A DNA stretch of 64,000 nucleotides, taken from the NCBI RefSeq assembly GCF_016862175.1, contig NZ_BOML01000052.1, positions 117,260 through 181,259 of the forward strand, given 5' to 3'. Position numbers and translations under genes: made by a program. This document shows positions 28,697 through 37,777 of this stretch, piece after piece; the stretch's first letter is position 1, and every line of letters begins with the position of its first letter. Under the pieces are notes generated by a model. It was not told where the DNA came from, did no database searches, and saw only the letters and a list, made by a program, of their open reading frames with translations. This DNA comes from Paractinoplanes durhamensis. GTDB lineage: Bacteria > Actinomycetota > Actinomycetes > Mycobacteriales > Micromonosporaceae.

Positions 28697-31480
28697 TCAG
28701 GCGCTCGTCGTGACTTCGGACACCTGGGGCGGGTTCTCGACGCCCTGCAGACGGGACAGCAACTGGGTGCGGGAGCGGACGCCGAGCTTGCGGTAGACCC
28801 GGGTCAGCGTCGCCTCGACGGTCTTGACGCTGAGGTAGAGCTGGGTGGCGATCTCCCGGTTGCTGGCGCCGTCCCGGACCAGCCCGGCGATGCGCAGCTC
28901 GGTCGAGGTGAGACCGAGGTCGGCCGGGGCCGAGGTGCCCTCGGTGCGGGCCAGCGCGCGCTCGGTCTGCTCGGCCCACGGTTTCGCGTCGGCGGCCAGG
29001 AAGATGGTCAGCGCCGCGCTGATCGCCATCCGGGCCGCCGCGTACCGGCGGCGGCGCCGCTCGGCCCCGCCCTGCACGAGCAGCGCGTGGGCCTGCTCGA
29101 TCGGCTGGTGCAGCTGCTCGAAGTGCTGGGCGGCGGCGGCCGACAGCACCACCGCCGAGTCGGCCTGGCCGCTCTCGGAGAGCACCACCGCGGTGGCCCG
29201 GTCGAGGTAGCCGAGGGTGCCGGGGGTGTTGCCGAGCCGGTGCGCGGCGGCCCGTGCCTCGGCCAGGGTGGCCGCCGCCTCGGCGTGCTCGCCGAGCGAG
29301 GCCAGCCCGCCGGCCAGGTCGCCGTGCCAGCGCACGATCATCGGGTCGGCGCCACCGGAGTCGGCCTCCAGGTCGCGCAGCCGGCGCAGCGCCGCCACCC
29401 CGCCCCGGGTGTCCCCCGCGCGCAGCTCGGCCTGGCCCAGCGCGTGCAGGTTGCGGCGCAGGTAGAGGCTGTCCCCCTCCTGTTCGGAGGCGCGCACCCC
29501 GCGGCGGGCGAACCCGGCCGCGGCGGCGAGGCTGCCGCCGGCCAGCTCGGCCACGGCCGCCGTATACCAGGTGGGGCCGGGGCTGAGGCCGGCGAACTGG
29601 GCGGCCTCGACGGCACGGTGCGCATACTGCAGGGCGTCGCGGCAGCGGCCGGCCCGGGTGGCCACCTCGGACAGGCTGCGCAGCACCTCGACCCGGGCCT
29701 CACCGATCCGGTCGTGCTCGGCGACCACCAGCAGTTTGAGCAGCTCCTCGCGGGCCTCGTCGAGCCGGTCGTCCATCATGGCGAACCGGGCCGCCATGTA
29801 GCGCGGGCCGTAGTGCAGCCAGTCCGGCGCGGGGGTGGCCGGCAACTCCAGGGCCTGGCCCAGCGTCTCGGTCCAGTGCGCCTCGCCGCGCAGCCGCTGC
29901 ACCTGGGCGATCAGGCTGAGCGCCATCGCCTCGGTGGTCGGGTCGCCGGCCTGCCGGGCGGCGGCAACCGTGCGCGCGGCCTCGGTGGCGGCCCGGTCGG
30001 GGTCGCCGGTGAGGAACGCCGCCCAGGTGAGCCGCAGCCGGACCGGGGCGAGCAGCGCCGGGTCGTCACCGGCCTCGGCGAGGGCGGCCGCGAACGTCTC
30101 GCCCATCTCGGCCAGGGCCTGCCCGGCCAGGTCGAGCAGCACCAGCCGGGCCCGGACCCGGTGCCCGGCCGGGGCGTCCGCGGCGATCACCGCCTCGGCG
30201 GCCCGGCCGGCCAGCGCGGACGCGCCGCCGGTGAGCGCGGTGCGGGCGGCGACGACCAGCCAGTCGAGCCGTTGCGCGGTGAGCGTGTGCGGGCAGCGGT
30301 CGGCGGCGAGCAGGTAGAGCTCGGCGGCGGTGCGGCCGGCCCCACGGTCGGCGCAGCGGTCGGCGGCCGCCCCCAGCGACCGGGCGACCGCGGCGTCCGG
30401 CCGGGCGGTGCGCAGCGCCCGGTGCCGCAGCGCTTCGAGGGGGTCGATCGCGCCGGCCGCCAGGGCCGTGTGCACGGCCGAGCGTTCGGCGGCGGTGGAG
30501 TCCTCGGCGAGCACCTGGGCGAGCAGCGGCGGGGTGAACCGGATCGCGTCGCCGGCCAGCTCGACCGCCCCGCCGGCGGCGGCGAGCCGCAGGTCGCGGG
30601 CGGCGTCGTCGCGGCCGGCCCGCAGCAGAACGGTGATCGTCGGTTCGGTGGCCAGCGCCGCCACCAGCAGGGTGCCCTGCACGTCGGCCGGCAGCGCGAG
30701 CAGCCGGTCGCGCAGCAGCTCGCGGGCCGCCTCCGGGATCGGGGCGGGGCGCCAGGCCGGGCCGGGGGCGACCGCGCCGCCGAACGCGAGGGCGAGGAAC
30801 GGGTTGCCGGCGCTGGCCTCGTGCATCCGGCTGGCGGTGCGGCAGGGCAGGCCGCGGGCCTCGAGCAGGGCGGTCAGGTCGTCGGCGTCCAGCGGCGGCA
30901 CGGCCAGCTCGAGGACCGGCGCGGGGCACAGCCGGGCGGCCCGGCGCTTGCCGGCCGGGTCGGGGCGGCGCTGCGCGGCGACCACCCGGACGCGGGGGCC
31001 GGGCCGGCGACGCATGGCGAAGCCGATCATCTCGGCCGACTCGGCGTCGAGCCACTGCGCGTCGTCGAGGACCAGCAGCACGGCGCGGCGGCGGGCGCAG
31101 TGCGCCAGCAGCAGCGGCAGCACGAGCCGGCGGACCAGCGCGGCGGTCCCGCCCCGGGGCGGCAGGCCCTGCCGCAGCGCGGCCAGCGCGGCACGCTGGG
31201 CGGGCGGCAGGGCGGCGGCGGCATCCTCCGGCAGCTGCGAGACGAGGTCGGCGATTCCGGCGTACGGCAGGGAGCGCTCGGTGCGCACCGGCCGCAACCG
31301 GAGCACCAGCTCGCCGCGCGCGGACGCGGTCGACGCGACCGCGTCGAGGATCGCGGTCCGGCCGATCCCGGCCGGGCCGTGCAGCGCGACACCGCCGCCG
31401 GCCGCGAGTCGGCTTTCGACGGCGGCGAGGAGCGCGCCACGGCCACGGAGGAGCGTCGCGTCGGCCTGCACGCGGGTCAC
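28697..31480 (-). CDS. Large LuxR-family regulator with AAA-like ATPase domain (LAL type)
   Basis: 927 residues from GTG 31480; a second GTG at 31471 is better spaced from the GGGGG at its 5' side. N-terminal ATPase: LLRGRGALLAAVESRL, a P-loop GPAGIGRT at 35-42 in which the usual Lys is Arg41, and Walker B VLLVLDD at 134-140. A long Ala/Leu-rich helical (TPR-like) middle follows. C-terminal LuxR HTH from about residue 862: LTSTELRIAGLVRDGASNRE and LYLSVKTVEATLTRVYRKLG. Such proteins activate pathway genes on sensing a small molecule. The target is unknown; the inverted repeat 62 bp upstream may be its own site. Confidence 0.92.
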   Translation of the reverse strand: MTRVQADATLLRGRGALLAAVESRLAAGGGVALHGPAGIGRTAILDAVASTASARGELVLRLRPVRTERSLPYAGIADLVSQLPEDAAAALPPAQRAALAALRQGLPPRGGTAALVRRLVLPLLLAHCARRRAVLLVLDDAQWLDAESAEMIGFAMRRRPGPRVRVVAAQRRPDPAGKRRAARLCPAPVLELAVPPLDADDLTALLEARGLPCRTASRMHEASAGNPFLALAFGGAVAPGPAWRPAPIPEAARELLRDRLLALPADVQGTLLVAALATEPTITVLLRAGRDDAARDLRLAAAGGAVELAGDAIRFTPPLLAQVLAEDSTAAERSAVHTALAAGAIDPLEALRHRALRTARPDAAVARSLGAAADRCADRGAGRTAAELYLLAADRCPHTLTAQRLDWLVVAARTALTGGASALAGRAAEAVIAADAPAGHRVRARLVLLDLAGQALAEMGETFAAALAEAGDDPALLAPVRLRLTWAAFLTGDPDRAATEAARTVAAARQAGDPTTEAMALSLIAQVQRLRGEAHWTETLGQALELPATPAPDWLHYGPRYMAARFAMMDDRLDEAREELLKLLVVAEHDRIGEARVEVLRSLSEVATRAGRCRDALQYAHRAVEAAQFAGLSPGPTWYTAAVAELAGGSLAAAAGFARRGVRASEQEGDSLYLRRNLHALGQAELRAGDTRGGVAALRRLRDLEADSGGADPMIVRWHGDLAGGLASLGEHAEAAATLAEARAAAHRLGNTPGTLGYLDRATAVVLSESGQADSAVVLSAAAAQHFEQLHQPIEQAHALLVQGGAERRRRRYAAARMAISAALTIFLAADAKPWAEQTERALARTEGTSAPADLGLTSTELRIAGLVRDGASNREIATQLYLSVKTVEATLTRVYRKLGVRSRTQLLSRLQGVENPPQVSEVTTSA

Positions 31481-31541
31481 CCCCTAGGTCCGAGCTGTGG
31501 ATTCAGCGTAGGAACCTAAGGGGCATGCATCAATGCCTTCA

Positions 31542-31571
31542 CATGTGACAACATATTGACCTTGTCACATG
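31542..31571. promoter_or_regulatory. Inverted repeat upstream of the LuxR ATPase gene
   Basis: Arms catgtgac (31542-31549) and gtcacatg (31564-31571) are perfect and their centres are 22 bp apart, about two turns. It lies between the DUF5666-like gene and the LuxR gene and could be a regulator site or a weak terminator for the former. Confidence 0.5.
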
Positions 31572-31583
31572 CAAGAGATCGAT

Positions 31584-32207
31584 CTATTTAGCACCCGCGG
31601 TCACCGAGGTCGCGGTGACCGTGCCGTCGGTACCGGTCGCGCCCTGCACGGTGATCGACTGACCGGCCTTGACGTCGGAGACCTTGCCCTTGCTCGCGGT
31701 CGACACCGTGGTCTTGCCGTCGGTCTTGACGGTCACCACGTCGCCGCTCTCGGTCTGCACGTAGATCGTCGTCCCGTCGACCAGCTTCACCGTGCCGGTG
31801 GTGCCGGCCGCCGCGGTGGTGGCCGTGCCGCCGTTGGCCGCACCCTGCTGGCCCGTGCCCGCACCCTGCTGGCCGGTGCCGGTGCCGCCGCCCGGGAAGC
31901 CGCCGCCGTAGGCACCGGCCCCGGCGCCGTAGCGGCCCGCCCCGGTGCCGCCACCGGGGAAGTTGCCGGTGCCGGTGCGGCCGCCGGCGGTGGTGGTCGA
32001 CGAGGTGCCCCACTGCTTCTGCGCCTGCAGGCCGCCGACGAAGCCGCCGACCAGCAGCACGACCGCGGTGAGCACGATGGTGGCCTTGTTCCACCACTTC
32101 TTCGGCGCGGCCTTGGCGAGTTCCACCGCCAGGTCGTCGTTCGCCCGGGGCTCGTCGTAATCCGGGACGGTGGAGATAACGGCGGTGTCGTCATTCAAAG
32201 GAGTCAC
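31584..32207 (-). CDS. Membrane-anchored protein with Gly-rich linker and DUF5666-like domain
   Basis: 207 residues from GTG 32207 (GAGGA upstream). Cytosolic N-terminus of about 40 residues, one TM segment (ATIVLTAVVLLVGGFVGGL), a long Gly/Thr/Gln-rich external linker with FPGGG repeats, then a small beta domain: GTVKLVDGTTIYVQTESGDV and SDVKAGQSITVQG, which looks like DUF5666 (OB-like). Last gene of the ABC/two-component operon; it starts 9 bp after the permease stop. An accessory part of the export complex is a reasonable guess. Confidence 0.8.
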   Translation of the reverse strand: MTPLNDDTAVISTVPDYDEPRANDDLAVELAKAAPKKWWNKATIVLTAVVLLVGGFVGGLQAQKQWGTSSTTTAGGRTGTGNFPGGGTGAGRYGAGAGAYGGGFPGGGTGTGQQGAGTGQQGAANGGTATTAAAGTTGTVKLVDGTTIYVQTESGDVVTVKTDGKTTVSTASKGKVSDVKAGQSITVQGATGTDGTVTATSVTAGAK

Positions 32208-32216
32208 AGCGGGTCC

Positions 32217-33425
32217 TCACTCGTAACGCAGCGCGTCGATGGGACGCAGGCGGGCGGCGCGGCTGGCGGGCAGGCCGCCGAAGAACAGTCCGATGGCGAT
32301 GGACACGCCCAGGGCGAGCCCGACCGAGCTGGGCACGATCACCGGTTTGACCCCGACGATCTCGAAGCTGCTGCCGATCAGTGCGGCCGCGACGCCCAGG
32401 GCGCCGCCGATCACACTCAACAGGGTCGCCTCGATCAGGAACTGGGTGAGGATCACCCGCCTGGGGGCGCCGAGCGCCTTGCGGATGCCGATCTCCCGCG
32501 TTCGCTCGGTGACCGTGACCAGCATGATGTTGGTGATGCCGATGCCGCCGACCAGCAGGCTGATCGCGGCGACCGCGCCGAGCAGCGTGGTGAACGTGTC
32601 GGCCGTCGCGGTCTGCGTCTCCAGCAGCTGGGACGCGTTCTGGATCCGGTAGGGCGTGCTGGTCGTGCTGGTCGAGGAGGACGTGGCGGTCATCCGCTGG
32701 TCGAGGATCGTGGAGACCTCCGACTGCACCAGGTCGACCTTGTCCGGGTCCTTGGCCTCGACCAAAATCGAGCTGAGGGCGCCGTAGCCGGTGAGCACCT
32801 GACGGACCGCGCTCATCGGCGCCACCGCGGTGTCGTTGGCGTCGTTCTGGCCGGTGGAGCTCTTCTCGTCCAGCACGCCGACCACGGTGAACAGCGCGCC
32901 GCCCACGGTGACCTGCTTGTCGATCGGGTCGACGCCGGGGAAGAGTTCCTCGACCACGGTCTGGCCGAGCACCACGACCCGCCGGGCCTGGGCCTCGTCG
33001 TCGGCGGTGAACGCCGCGCCCTCGCCGACCGGGGTGTTCGACGCGGTGAACCAGCCGGGGGTGGTGCCGACGAACGAGTTGACGTCGTGGTCGGTGCCCT
33101 CGTAGGTGATCGTCGCGGACGAGCTGACCACCGGCGACACCGACTTCACGTCGGGGGCCATCGACTCGTCGGTGAGCGCGTCGGCCATCTCGGTGGTGAG
33201 CGCGGTGTTGGTCGACCCGCCGCGGCCGGCGCTCATCACCGTGATGGTGTTGGTGCCGAGCGCCTCGATCCGGTCGCTGATCGCCTTGGCCGACCCGTTG
33301 CCGACCGCGACCAGCAGAATCACCGCCGCGACACCGATCAGGATGCCGAGCATGGTGAGCGAAGACCGCAGCTTGTTGGCGCTGAGACCGCGAAGTGCGA
33401 AGCGCACTACCTCTTGGAAGCTCAT
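32217..33425 (-). CDS. MacB-type ABC transporter permease
   Basis: 402 residues, four TM segments: one N-terminal (SSLTMLGILIGVAAVILLVA) and three C-terminal, with a large external MacB periplasmic-core domain between (about 45-275). The LSANKLRSSLTMLGILIG start, RTREIGIRKALGAPR coupling helix and LRPIDALRYE end are standard for this family (FtsX/MacB). Works with the ATPase gene it overlaps by 4 bp and the upstream fusion protein. Likely exports or mechanically transmits to a peptide or lipoprotein substrate. Confidence 0.94.
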   Translation of the reverse strand: MSFQEVVRFALRGLSANKLRSSLTMLGILIGVAAVILLVAVGNGSAKAISDRIEALGTNTITVMSAGRGGSTNTALTTEMADALTDESMAPDVKSVSPVVSSSATITYEGTDHDVNSFVGTTPGWFTASNTPVGEGAAFTADDEAQARRVVVLGQTVVEELFPGVDPIDKQVTVGGALFTVVGVLDEKSSTGQNDANDTAVAPMSAVRQVLTGYGALSSILVEAKDPDKVDLVQSEVSTILDQRMTATSSSTSTTSTPYRIQNASQLLETQTATADTFTTLLGAVAAISLLVGGIGITNIMLVTVTERTREIGIRKALGAPRRVILTQFLIEATLLSVIGGALGVAAALIGSSFEIVGVKPVIVPSSVGLALGVSIAIGLFFGGLPASRAARLRPIDALRYE

Positions 33426-34159
33426 TGGGCGTGCCGTCCTGCGAAGGCGCCCACCGGCGGCTGGTGGAGCGGCGACTGCCGGTTGTCCTCGACGATCTTT
33501 CCGTCGACCAGGCGGATCAGCCGCTTGGCGCGGGCGCCGACCTCCGGCTCGTGCGTGATGATCACGATGGTGCGGCCGGCCGTGCTGAGCTGGTCGAAGA
33601 CGTTGAGAACGTCCTCGGTGGAGTGGCTGTCGAGGTTACCGGTCGGCTCGTCGGCGAGCAGCAGGGCCGGCTCGGTGACCAGTGCCCGGGCCACCGCGAC
33701 GCGCTGCTGCTGACCACCGGAGAGCTGGTTGGGCTCGTGCCGGGCACGGTCGGCGAGGCCGACCACCCCGAGAGCGGCGAGGGCCCGGCGGCGGCGTTCC
33801 TTCGGCTTCACCCCGGCGTACGCGAGGGGAAGCTCGACGTTCGCCACCGCGGAGGTCCGCGGGATGAGGTTGAACGCCTGGAAGATGAAGCCGATGAGCC
33901 GGTTACGGGCCAGGGCCAGCTGCCGGTCGGCCAGCTTGCTCACGTCCACGCCGTCCAGGTGGTAGGTGCCGGACGACGGCACGTCGAGCGCACCGAGGAT
34001 GTTCATCAGGGTCGACTTGCCGGAGCCGGACGAGCCCATGATGGCCACGTAGTCGCCCCGCTCGACGACGAGCGACACCCCGTCCAGGGCGCGTACCGTC
34101 GCCTCGCCCTCGCCGTAGATCTTTCTGAGGTCGTGGACCTCGAGGACCGGCCGGCTCAT
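33422..34159 (-). CDS. MacB/LolD-type ABC transporter ATP-binding protein
   Basis: 245 residues. Walker A GSSGSGKST, Q-loop FIFQAFNLIPRTSA, signature LSGGQQQRVAVARAL, Walker B LLLADEPTGNLD, switch ITHEPEVG. The gene overlaps the permease (ATGA) and the fusion-protein gene by 4 bp each, so the three are one tripartite-like unit. The C-terminal about 20 residues are Pro/His-rich and not conserved. Confidence 0.95.
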   Translation of the reverse strand: MSRPVLEVHDLRKIYGEGEATVRALDGVSLVVERGDYVAIMGSSGSGKSTLMNILGALDVPSSGTYHLDGVDVSKLADRQLALARNRLIGFIFQAFNLIPRTSAVANVELPLAYAGVKPKERRRRALAALGVVGLADRARHEPNQLSGGQQQRVAVARALVTEPALLLADEPTGNLDSHSTEDVLNVFDQLSTAGRTIVIITHEPEVGARAKRLIRLVDGKIVEDNRQSPLHQPPVGAFAGRHAQ

Positions 34160-35355
34160 CGCGGTCCACCGCCGGTGCCGCCACCGAAGTTGCCGGTGCC
34201 GCCGCCGGGGGCGCCGCCGCCACCGAAGTTCCCGAAGCCGCCCTGATTGCTGTTGGTGCTGGTCGTCGTGGTCTTCAGGACGACCTGCTCGCCGGCGGTG
34301 ACCCCGGAGGTGATCTGGGTGGCCTCGTCGCCCTCGAGCCCGATCTCGACCTGCCGGGTCTCCTGGGCGCCGTTGGCGACCACGGTCACCGAGTGCCGGG
34401 TGCCGACCGTGGTGACGGCGGCCGAGTTGACGAAGGTCGCGTTCTCCACGCTGCCGGTGGTGACCGAAACCGACACGGTCTGGCCGACCTTGGCGCCGGT
34501 CGGCACCTTGTCCAGGGTCAGCGTGACCCCGTAGGTGACCACGCTGTTGCTGGTGGTCGCGGACGGGTCGATCGCGGTGACCTTGGCGGCCGCGGCGGTG
34601 CCGGACAGCGCGTTCCAGGTGACCTGGGCGACCTGCTTCTCCTTGAGCTTGGTCGCGTCGGCCTCGGCGAAGGCCGCGGTGACCTGCATCTTGGTCAGGT
34701 CGGCGATCTCGACGAAGCCGGACGAGGAGGACGACGAACTGCTCGAGGACGAGCTGCCGCCGCCCTGGCTGCCGCCGCCACTGCTGCTGCCGCTGGACGA
34801 GGAGCCGGTGCCGGAGGACGAGCTGCCGAGCGTGCCGCTGACCGCGGTGACGGTGCCGGCCATCGGGGCCTTGAGCACACAGCCCTCGACCCCGGCCTCG
34901 GCCGAGTCGACCGCGAGCTGGGCCTGTTCGACCTCGTTCTCGGCGCTGGAGGTGTCCGACCCGGCGGTCTCGGCCCGGTCGAGCGAGTCGTTCGCGGCGT
35001 CCAGGTCGGCCTCGGCGGCGTCCAGGGTGCGCTGCGCGTCGGCCGGATCGACCTTCGCGAGCACCTGCCCCTTCTTCACCACCGATCCGACCTTGACGTT
35101 GATCGCGGTGACCGTTCCGCCGGTCACGAAACTGGCGGACGCCGTGCTCGCGCTCTCGACGGTTCCGTCGGCGGTCACGGTCTTGGTGACCGTGCCCGTC
35201 TGGACCGCCACCGAGCGGACCGAGGCGTTGGCGGCCGTCGTGGTGTCCGGTCCTGACAGGGTCTCGTACGCCCAGAAGGCCCCGGCGACGAGGGCGACTC
35301 CGAGGGCGGCGTTGACCGCCACTGTGGGACGTCGCAGGTTAAGGCGCGCTGGCAT
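34156..35355 (-). CDS. MacA-like membrane-fusion protein (first copy) with Ser-rich insert
   Basis: 399 residues from ATG 35355. A GTG at 35424 overlapping the kinase stop would add 23 residues but would place the likely operator (35399-35417) inside the gene, so ATG is preferred. One TM (VAVNAALGVALVAGAFWAY), a lipoyl half (VKVGSVVKKGQVLAKVDPAD), a short helical hairpin, second lipoyl half (VLKAPMAGTV), then an about 40-residue Ser/Gly tract with a run of 12 serines, followed by beta-barrel and membrane-proximal domains. The tail is Gly/Phe-rich (GGFGNFGGGG). In a Gram-positive cell without TolC, it would bridge substrate to the MacB-like permease. Confidence 0.9.
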   Translation of the reverse strand: MPARLNLRRPTVAVNAALGVALVAGAFWAYETLSGPDTTTAANASVRSVAVQTGTVTKTVTADGTVESASTASASFVTGGTVTAINVKVGSVVKKGQVLAKVDPADAQRTLDAAEADLDAANDSLDRAETAGSDTSSAENEVEQAQLAVDSAEAGVEGCVLKAPMAGTVTAVSGTLGSSSSGTGSSSSGSSSGGGSQGGGSSSSSSSSSSSSGFVEIADLTKMQVTAAFAEADATKLKEKQVAQVTWNALSGTAAAAKVTAIDPSATTSNSVVTYGVTLTLDKVPTGAKVGQTVSVSVTTGSVENATFVNSAAVTTVGTRHSVTVVANGAQETRQVEIGLEGDEATQITSGVTAGEQVVLKTTTTSTNSNQGGFGNFGGGGAPGGGTGNFGGGTGGGPR

Positions 35356-35398
35356 GCGGGACACTGTGGTGGGGCGGCCTGGGAGGATCTTCGTCGGA

Positions 35399-35417
35399 AG
35401 CTCGGAGCCAGCTCGGA
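35399..35417 (-). promoter_or_regulatory. Predicted response-regulator site before the first fusion-protein gene
   Basis: Minus strand reads TCCGAGCTGGCTCCGAGCT: an 8-bp direct repeat with an 11-bp period. OmpR-type regulators bind such head-to-tail half-sites. It starts 46 bp upstream of ATG 35355, directly after the histidine kinase stop codon, and gives the ABC part of the operon its own controllable promoter. Confidence 0.65.
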
Positions 35418-35420
35418 ATC

Positions 35421-36956
35421 TCACGGCGCGTCACCGGAAGTGGGCAGCAGCACCCGGAAAGTCGACCCTCCCCCGCGTGGCGCGTCGAGTTCCACCCACC
35501 CTCCGTGACCGTGAACGATCGCCGCGACGATGGACAGCCCGAGACCCGATCCGCCGCCCTTGCCGCGGGTGCGGCTGGAGTCCGCCCGGTAGAGCCGTTC
35601 GAAGACCCGCGGCGCATGCGACGGCGGCACACCGGGCCCGTCGTCGGTGACCTCGAAGACGGCCAGCGGCAGGCCCGGACGCACGGTGGCCGGGCCGGAC
35701 AGCACGGTGGTGGCGTGCGGCGGCCGGGCCGCGAGACGGCCGACCCGGACGGTGACCTGGGAGCGGGCCGGGGTGTGCTGCAGGGCGTTGGCGACCAGAT
35801 TGGTGGCCACCTGCCGCAGCCCGTGCTCGTCGCCGAGCACGGTGGCCGGCTCGAACGTGTCGGTGTCGTCCTCCAGGCCGGCCAGCTTGACCGGCCGGCC
35901 GGGGACCCGGGCGTGCGCGTCCCGGATGGTGTCGGCGGCGATCTCCAGCAGGTCGACCGGGCGCAGTGCGGGCGGCCGTTGCCGGTCGAGGCGGGCCAGC
36001 ATCAGCAGGTCCTCGACCAGGACACCCATCCGGCCGGCCTCGCCCTCGATCCGGCTCATCGTCTCGTCCAGCGCCGCCCCCGGGGGTGCGCCGCCCCGCC
36101 GGTACAGCTCGGCGAAGCCGCGGATCGAGGTGAGCGGGGTGCGCAGCTCGTGCGAGGCGTCCGCGACGAACTGGCGGAGCCGCTGCTCGCTGGCGGTGCG
36201 GGCGTCGACCTCGGCCTCGATCCGGGTGAGCATCGAGTTGAGCGCGACGCCGAGCTTGCCCGGCTCGGTGTGCGAGTCGGTGCCGGCGACCCGGCCGGAG
36301 AGGTTGCCGGCCGAGATGTCGGTGGCGAGCCGTTCCATCTCGGTGAGCGGGCGCAGGCCGAGCCGCACCACGAACCACGCTCCCCCGGCCAGCAGGGCCA
36401 GCACCAGCGCGGACACGCCGGCGTCGATGAGCAGGAGCTGGTCGGTGGTCTGCTGCACCTCGGAGAGCGAGACGCCGATGACCGCGTAGCCGCCGCCGGC
36501 CGTGTCCGGCACCGGCACGGCGATCACCCGGAAGTCGGCGGCGGCGCCGGTGCCGTTCAACGTGTACGGCTTGGCGGTGGCGGCCCGGGCCTTGACCTCG
36601 GCGAACTCCTCGGCGTTCGGGAGCGGCTTGTCGCTGGTGGTGCTGGTGTAGCTGCGCGTCGCGTTCAGCGAGCCGTCCGCGTTGTAGACGTACACCAGCT
36701 GGTCGGGGCCGATCCGCTGGAAGCGGCCCCGGGGGAAGTAGTTGGTGCCGATCGGGCGGTCCTCGGCGAACGGCCGGGCCATCCCGCTGAGCTGGTCGTC
36801 GATCCGGCCGAGCAGGTAGGTGCGGATCAGCACCAGCCCGGCGATGTTGGCGACGAGCAGCGCGACCGCGGCGAGCGCGGCCACCACCAGGACGAGGCGG
36901 GACCGCAGGGTCCAGTGGCTCCACTGCCGCGGCCGCCAGCGGAGCCGGGAGGTCAC
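35421..36956 (-). CDS. Sensor histidine kinase
   Basis: 511 residues, GTG start overlapping the regulator's stop (GTGA). TM1 about 20-44, external sensor domain 45-178, TM2 about 179-199, HAMP to about 255, HisKA with His269 in DASHELRTPLTS, then HATPase with NLVANALQHT (N box), DDGPGVPP (G1) and GGSGLGLSIVAAIVHGHGG (G2). The external domain has FPRGRFQRI and VYVYNADGS but no family I recognise. Partner of the regulator encoded just upstream, and probably monitors the envelope. Confidence 0.95.
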   Translation of the reverse strand: MTSRLRWRPRQWSHWTLRSRLVLVVAALAAVALLVANIAGLVLIRTYLLGRIDDQLSGMARPFAEDRPIGTNYFPRGRFQRIGPDQLVYVYNADGSLNATRSYTSTTSDKPLPNAEEFAEVKARAATAKPYTLNGTGAAADFRVIAVPVPDTAGGGYAVIGVSLSEVQQTTDQLLLIDAGVSALVLALLAGGAWFVVRLGLRPLTEMERLATDISAGNLSGRVAGTDSHTEPGKLGVALNSMLTRIEAEVDARTASEQRLRQFVADASHELRTPLTSIRGFAELYRRGGAPPGAALDETMSRIEGEAGRMGVLVEDLLMLARLDRQRPPALRPVDLLEIAADTIRDAHARVPGRPVKLAGLEDDTDTFEPATVLGDEHGLRQVATNLVANALQHTPARSQVTVRVGRLAARPPHATTVLSGPATVRPGLPLAVFEVTDDGPGVPPSHAPRVFERLYRADSSRTRGKGGGSGLGLSIVAAIVHGHGGWVELDAPRGGGSTFRVLLPTSGDAP

Positions 36957-37708
36957 TCCTCGCCGCCGCGCGGCAACCGCAGCGCGTAGCCGACACCGCG
37001 GACGGTGTGGATGAGCGGCGGGTCGGTCTTGTCGATCTTGCGGCGGAGGTAGTAGACGTACGACTCGACGATGCGGCCGTCGCCGCCGAAGTCGTACTTC
37101 CAGACCCGGTCCAGGATCTGCGCCTTGCTGACCACCCGGCCCGCGTTGATCATCAGGTAGCGGAGCAGGTTGAACTCGGTCGGCGACAGGTCGATCAGGC
37201 GACCGGCCCGGCGCACCTCGTGCGCGTCCTCGTCGAGCTCCAGGTCGGCGTAGCGCAGCACCCCGGTGTCCGCGGCCGGCGCCTCCAGCTCGGGCTGGCT
37301 GCGCCGCAGGATCGCCCGGATCCGGAGCACGACCTCCTCCAGGCTGAACGGCTTGGTGACGTAGTCGTCGGCGCCGGCCGAGAGGCCGGAGATCCGGTCC
37401 TCGACGGCGTCGCGGGCGGTCAGGAAGAGCACCGGCACCCGGCTGCCGGTGGCGCGCAGCCGCTTGGCGACGTCGAAGCCGTCCAGGTCGGGCAGCATCA
37501 CGTCGAGCACGACCAGGTCGGGCTCGAACTCCTCCACCGCCACCAGGGCACGGTGGCCGGAGTCGACCACCCGGACATCGAACTCGACCAACCGGAGCGT
37601 GGCGCTGAGCAGGGCCGAGATGTTCGGCTCGTCGTCGACGACCAGGACCCGGGCGGTCCGCGCGGGCGGTTCGCCGAGCGCGACTGAGGAACGGGAATCA
37701 GATAGCAC
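36953..37708 (-). CDS. OmpR/PhoB-family response regulator
   Basis: 251 residues from GTG 37708. Receiver: acidic pair in VLVVDDEP, phospho-Asp69 (VVLDVMLPD), Thr97 and Lys119 (YVTKPF). C-terminal winged helix: RLIDLSPTEFNLLRYLMINA, SKAQILDRVW, VESYVYYLRRKID and TVRGVGYAL. The first 18 residues form a non-conserved leader. It overlaps the kinase gene by 4 bp. The 11-bp-period repeats at 35399, 39129 and 39181 are its likely targets. Confidence 0.95.
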   Translation of the reverse strand: MLSDSRSSVALGEPPARTARVLVVDDEPNISALLSATLRLVEFDVRVVDSGHRALVAVEEFEPDLVVLDVMLPDLDGFDVAKRLRATGSRVPVLFLTARDAVEDRISGLSAGADDYVTKPFSLEEVVLRIRAILRRSQPELEAPAADTGVLRYADLELDEDAHEVRRAGRLIDLSPTEFNLLRYLMINAGRVVSKAQILDRVWKYDFGGDGRIVESYVYYLRRKIDKTDPPLIHTVRGVGYALRLPRGGEE

Positions 37709-37777
37709 CCGGAATGAGTATCAACGCTACCTAGGAATTCCCTATGAATCGTGCGAGAGCGAGCTGTACACCCGCTG

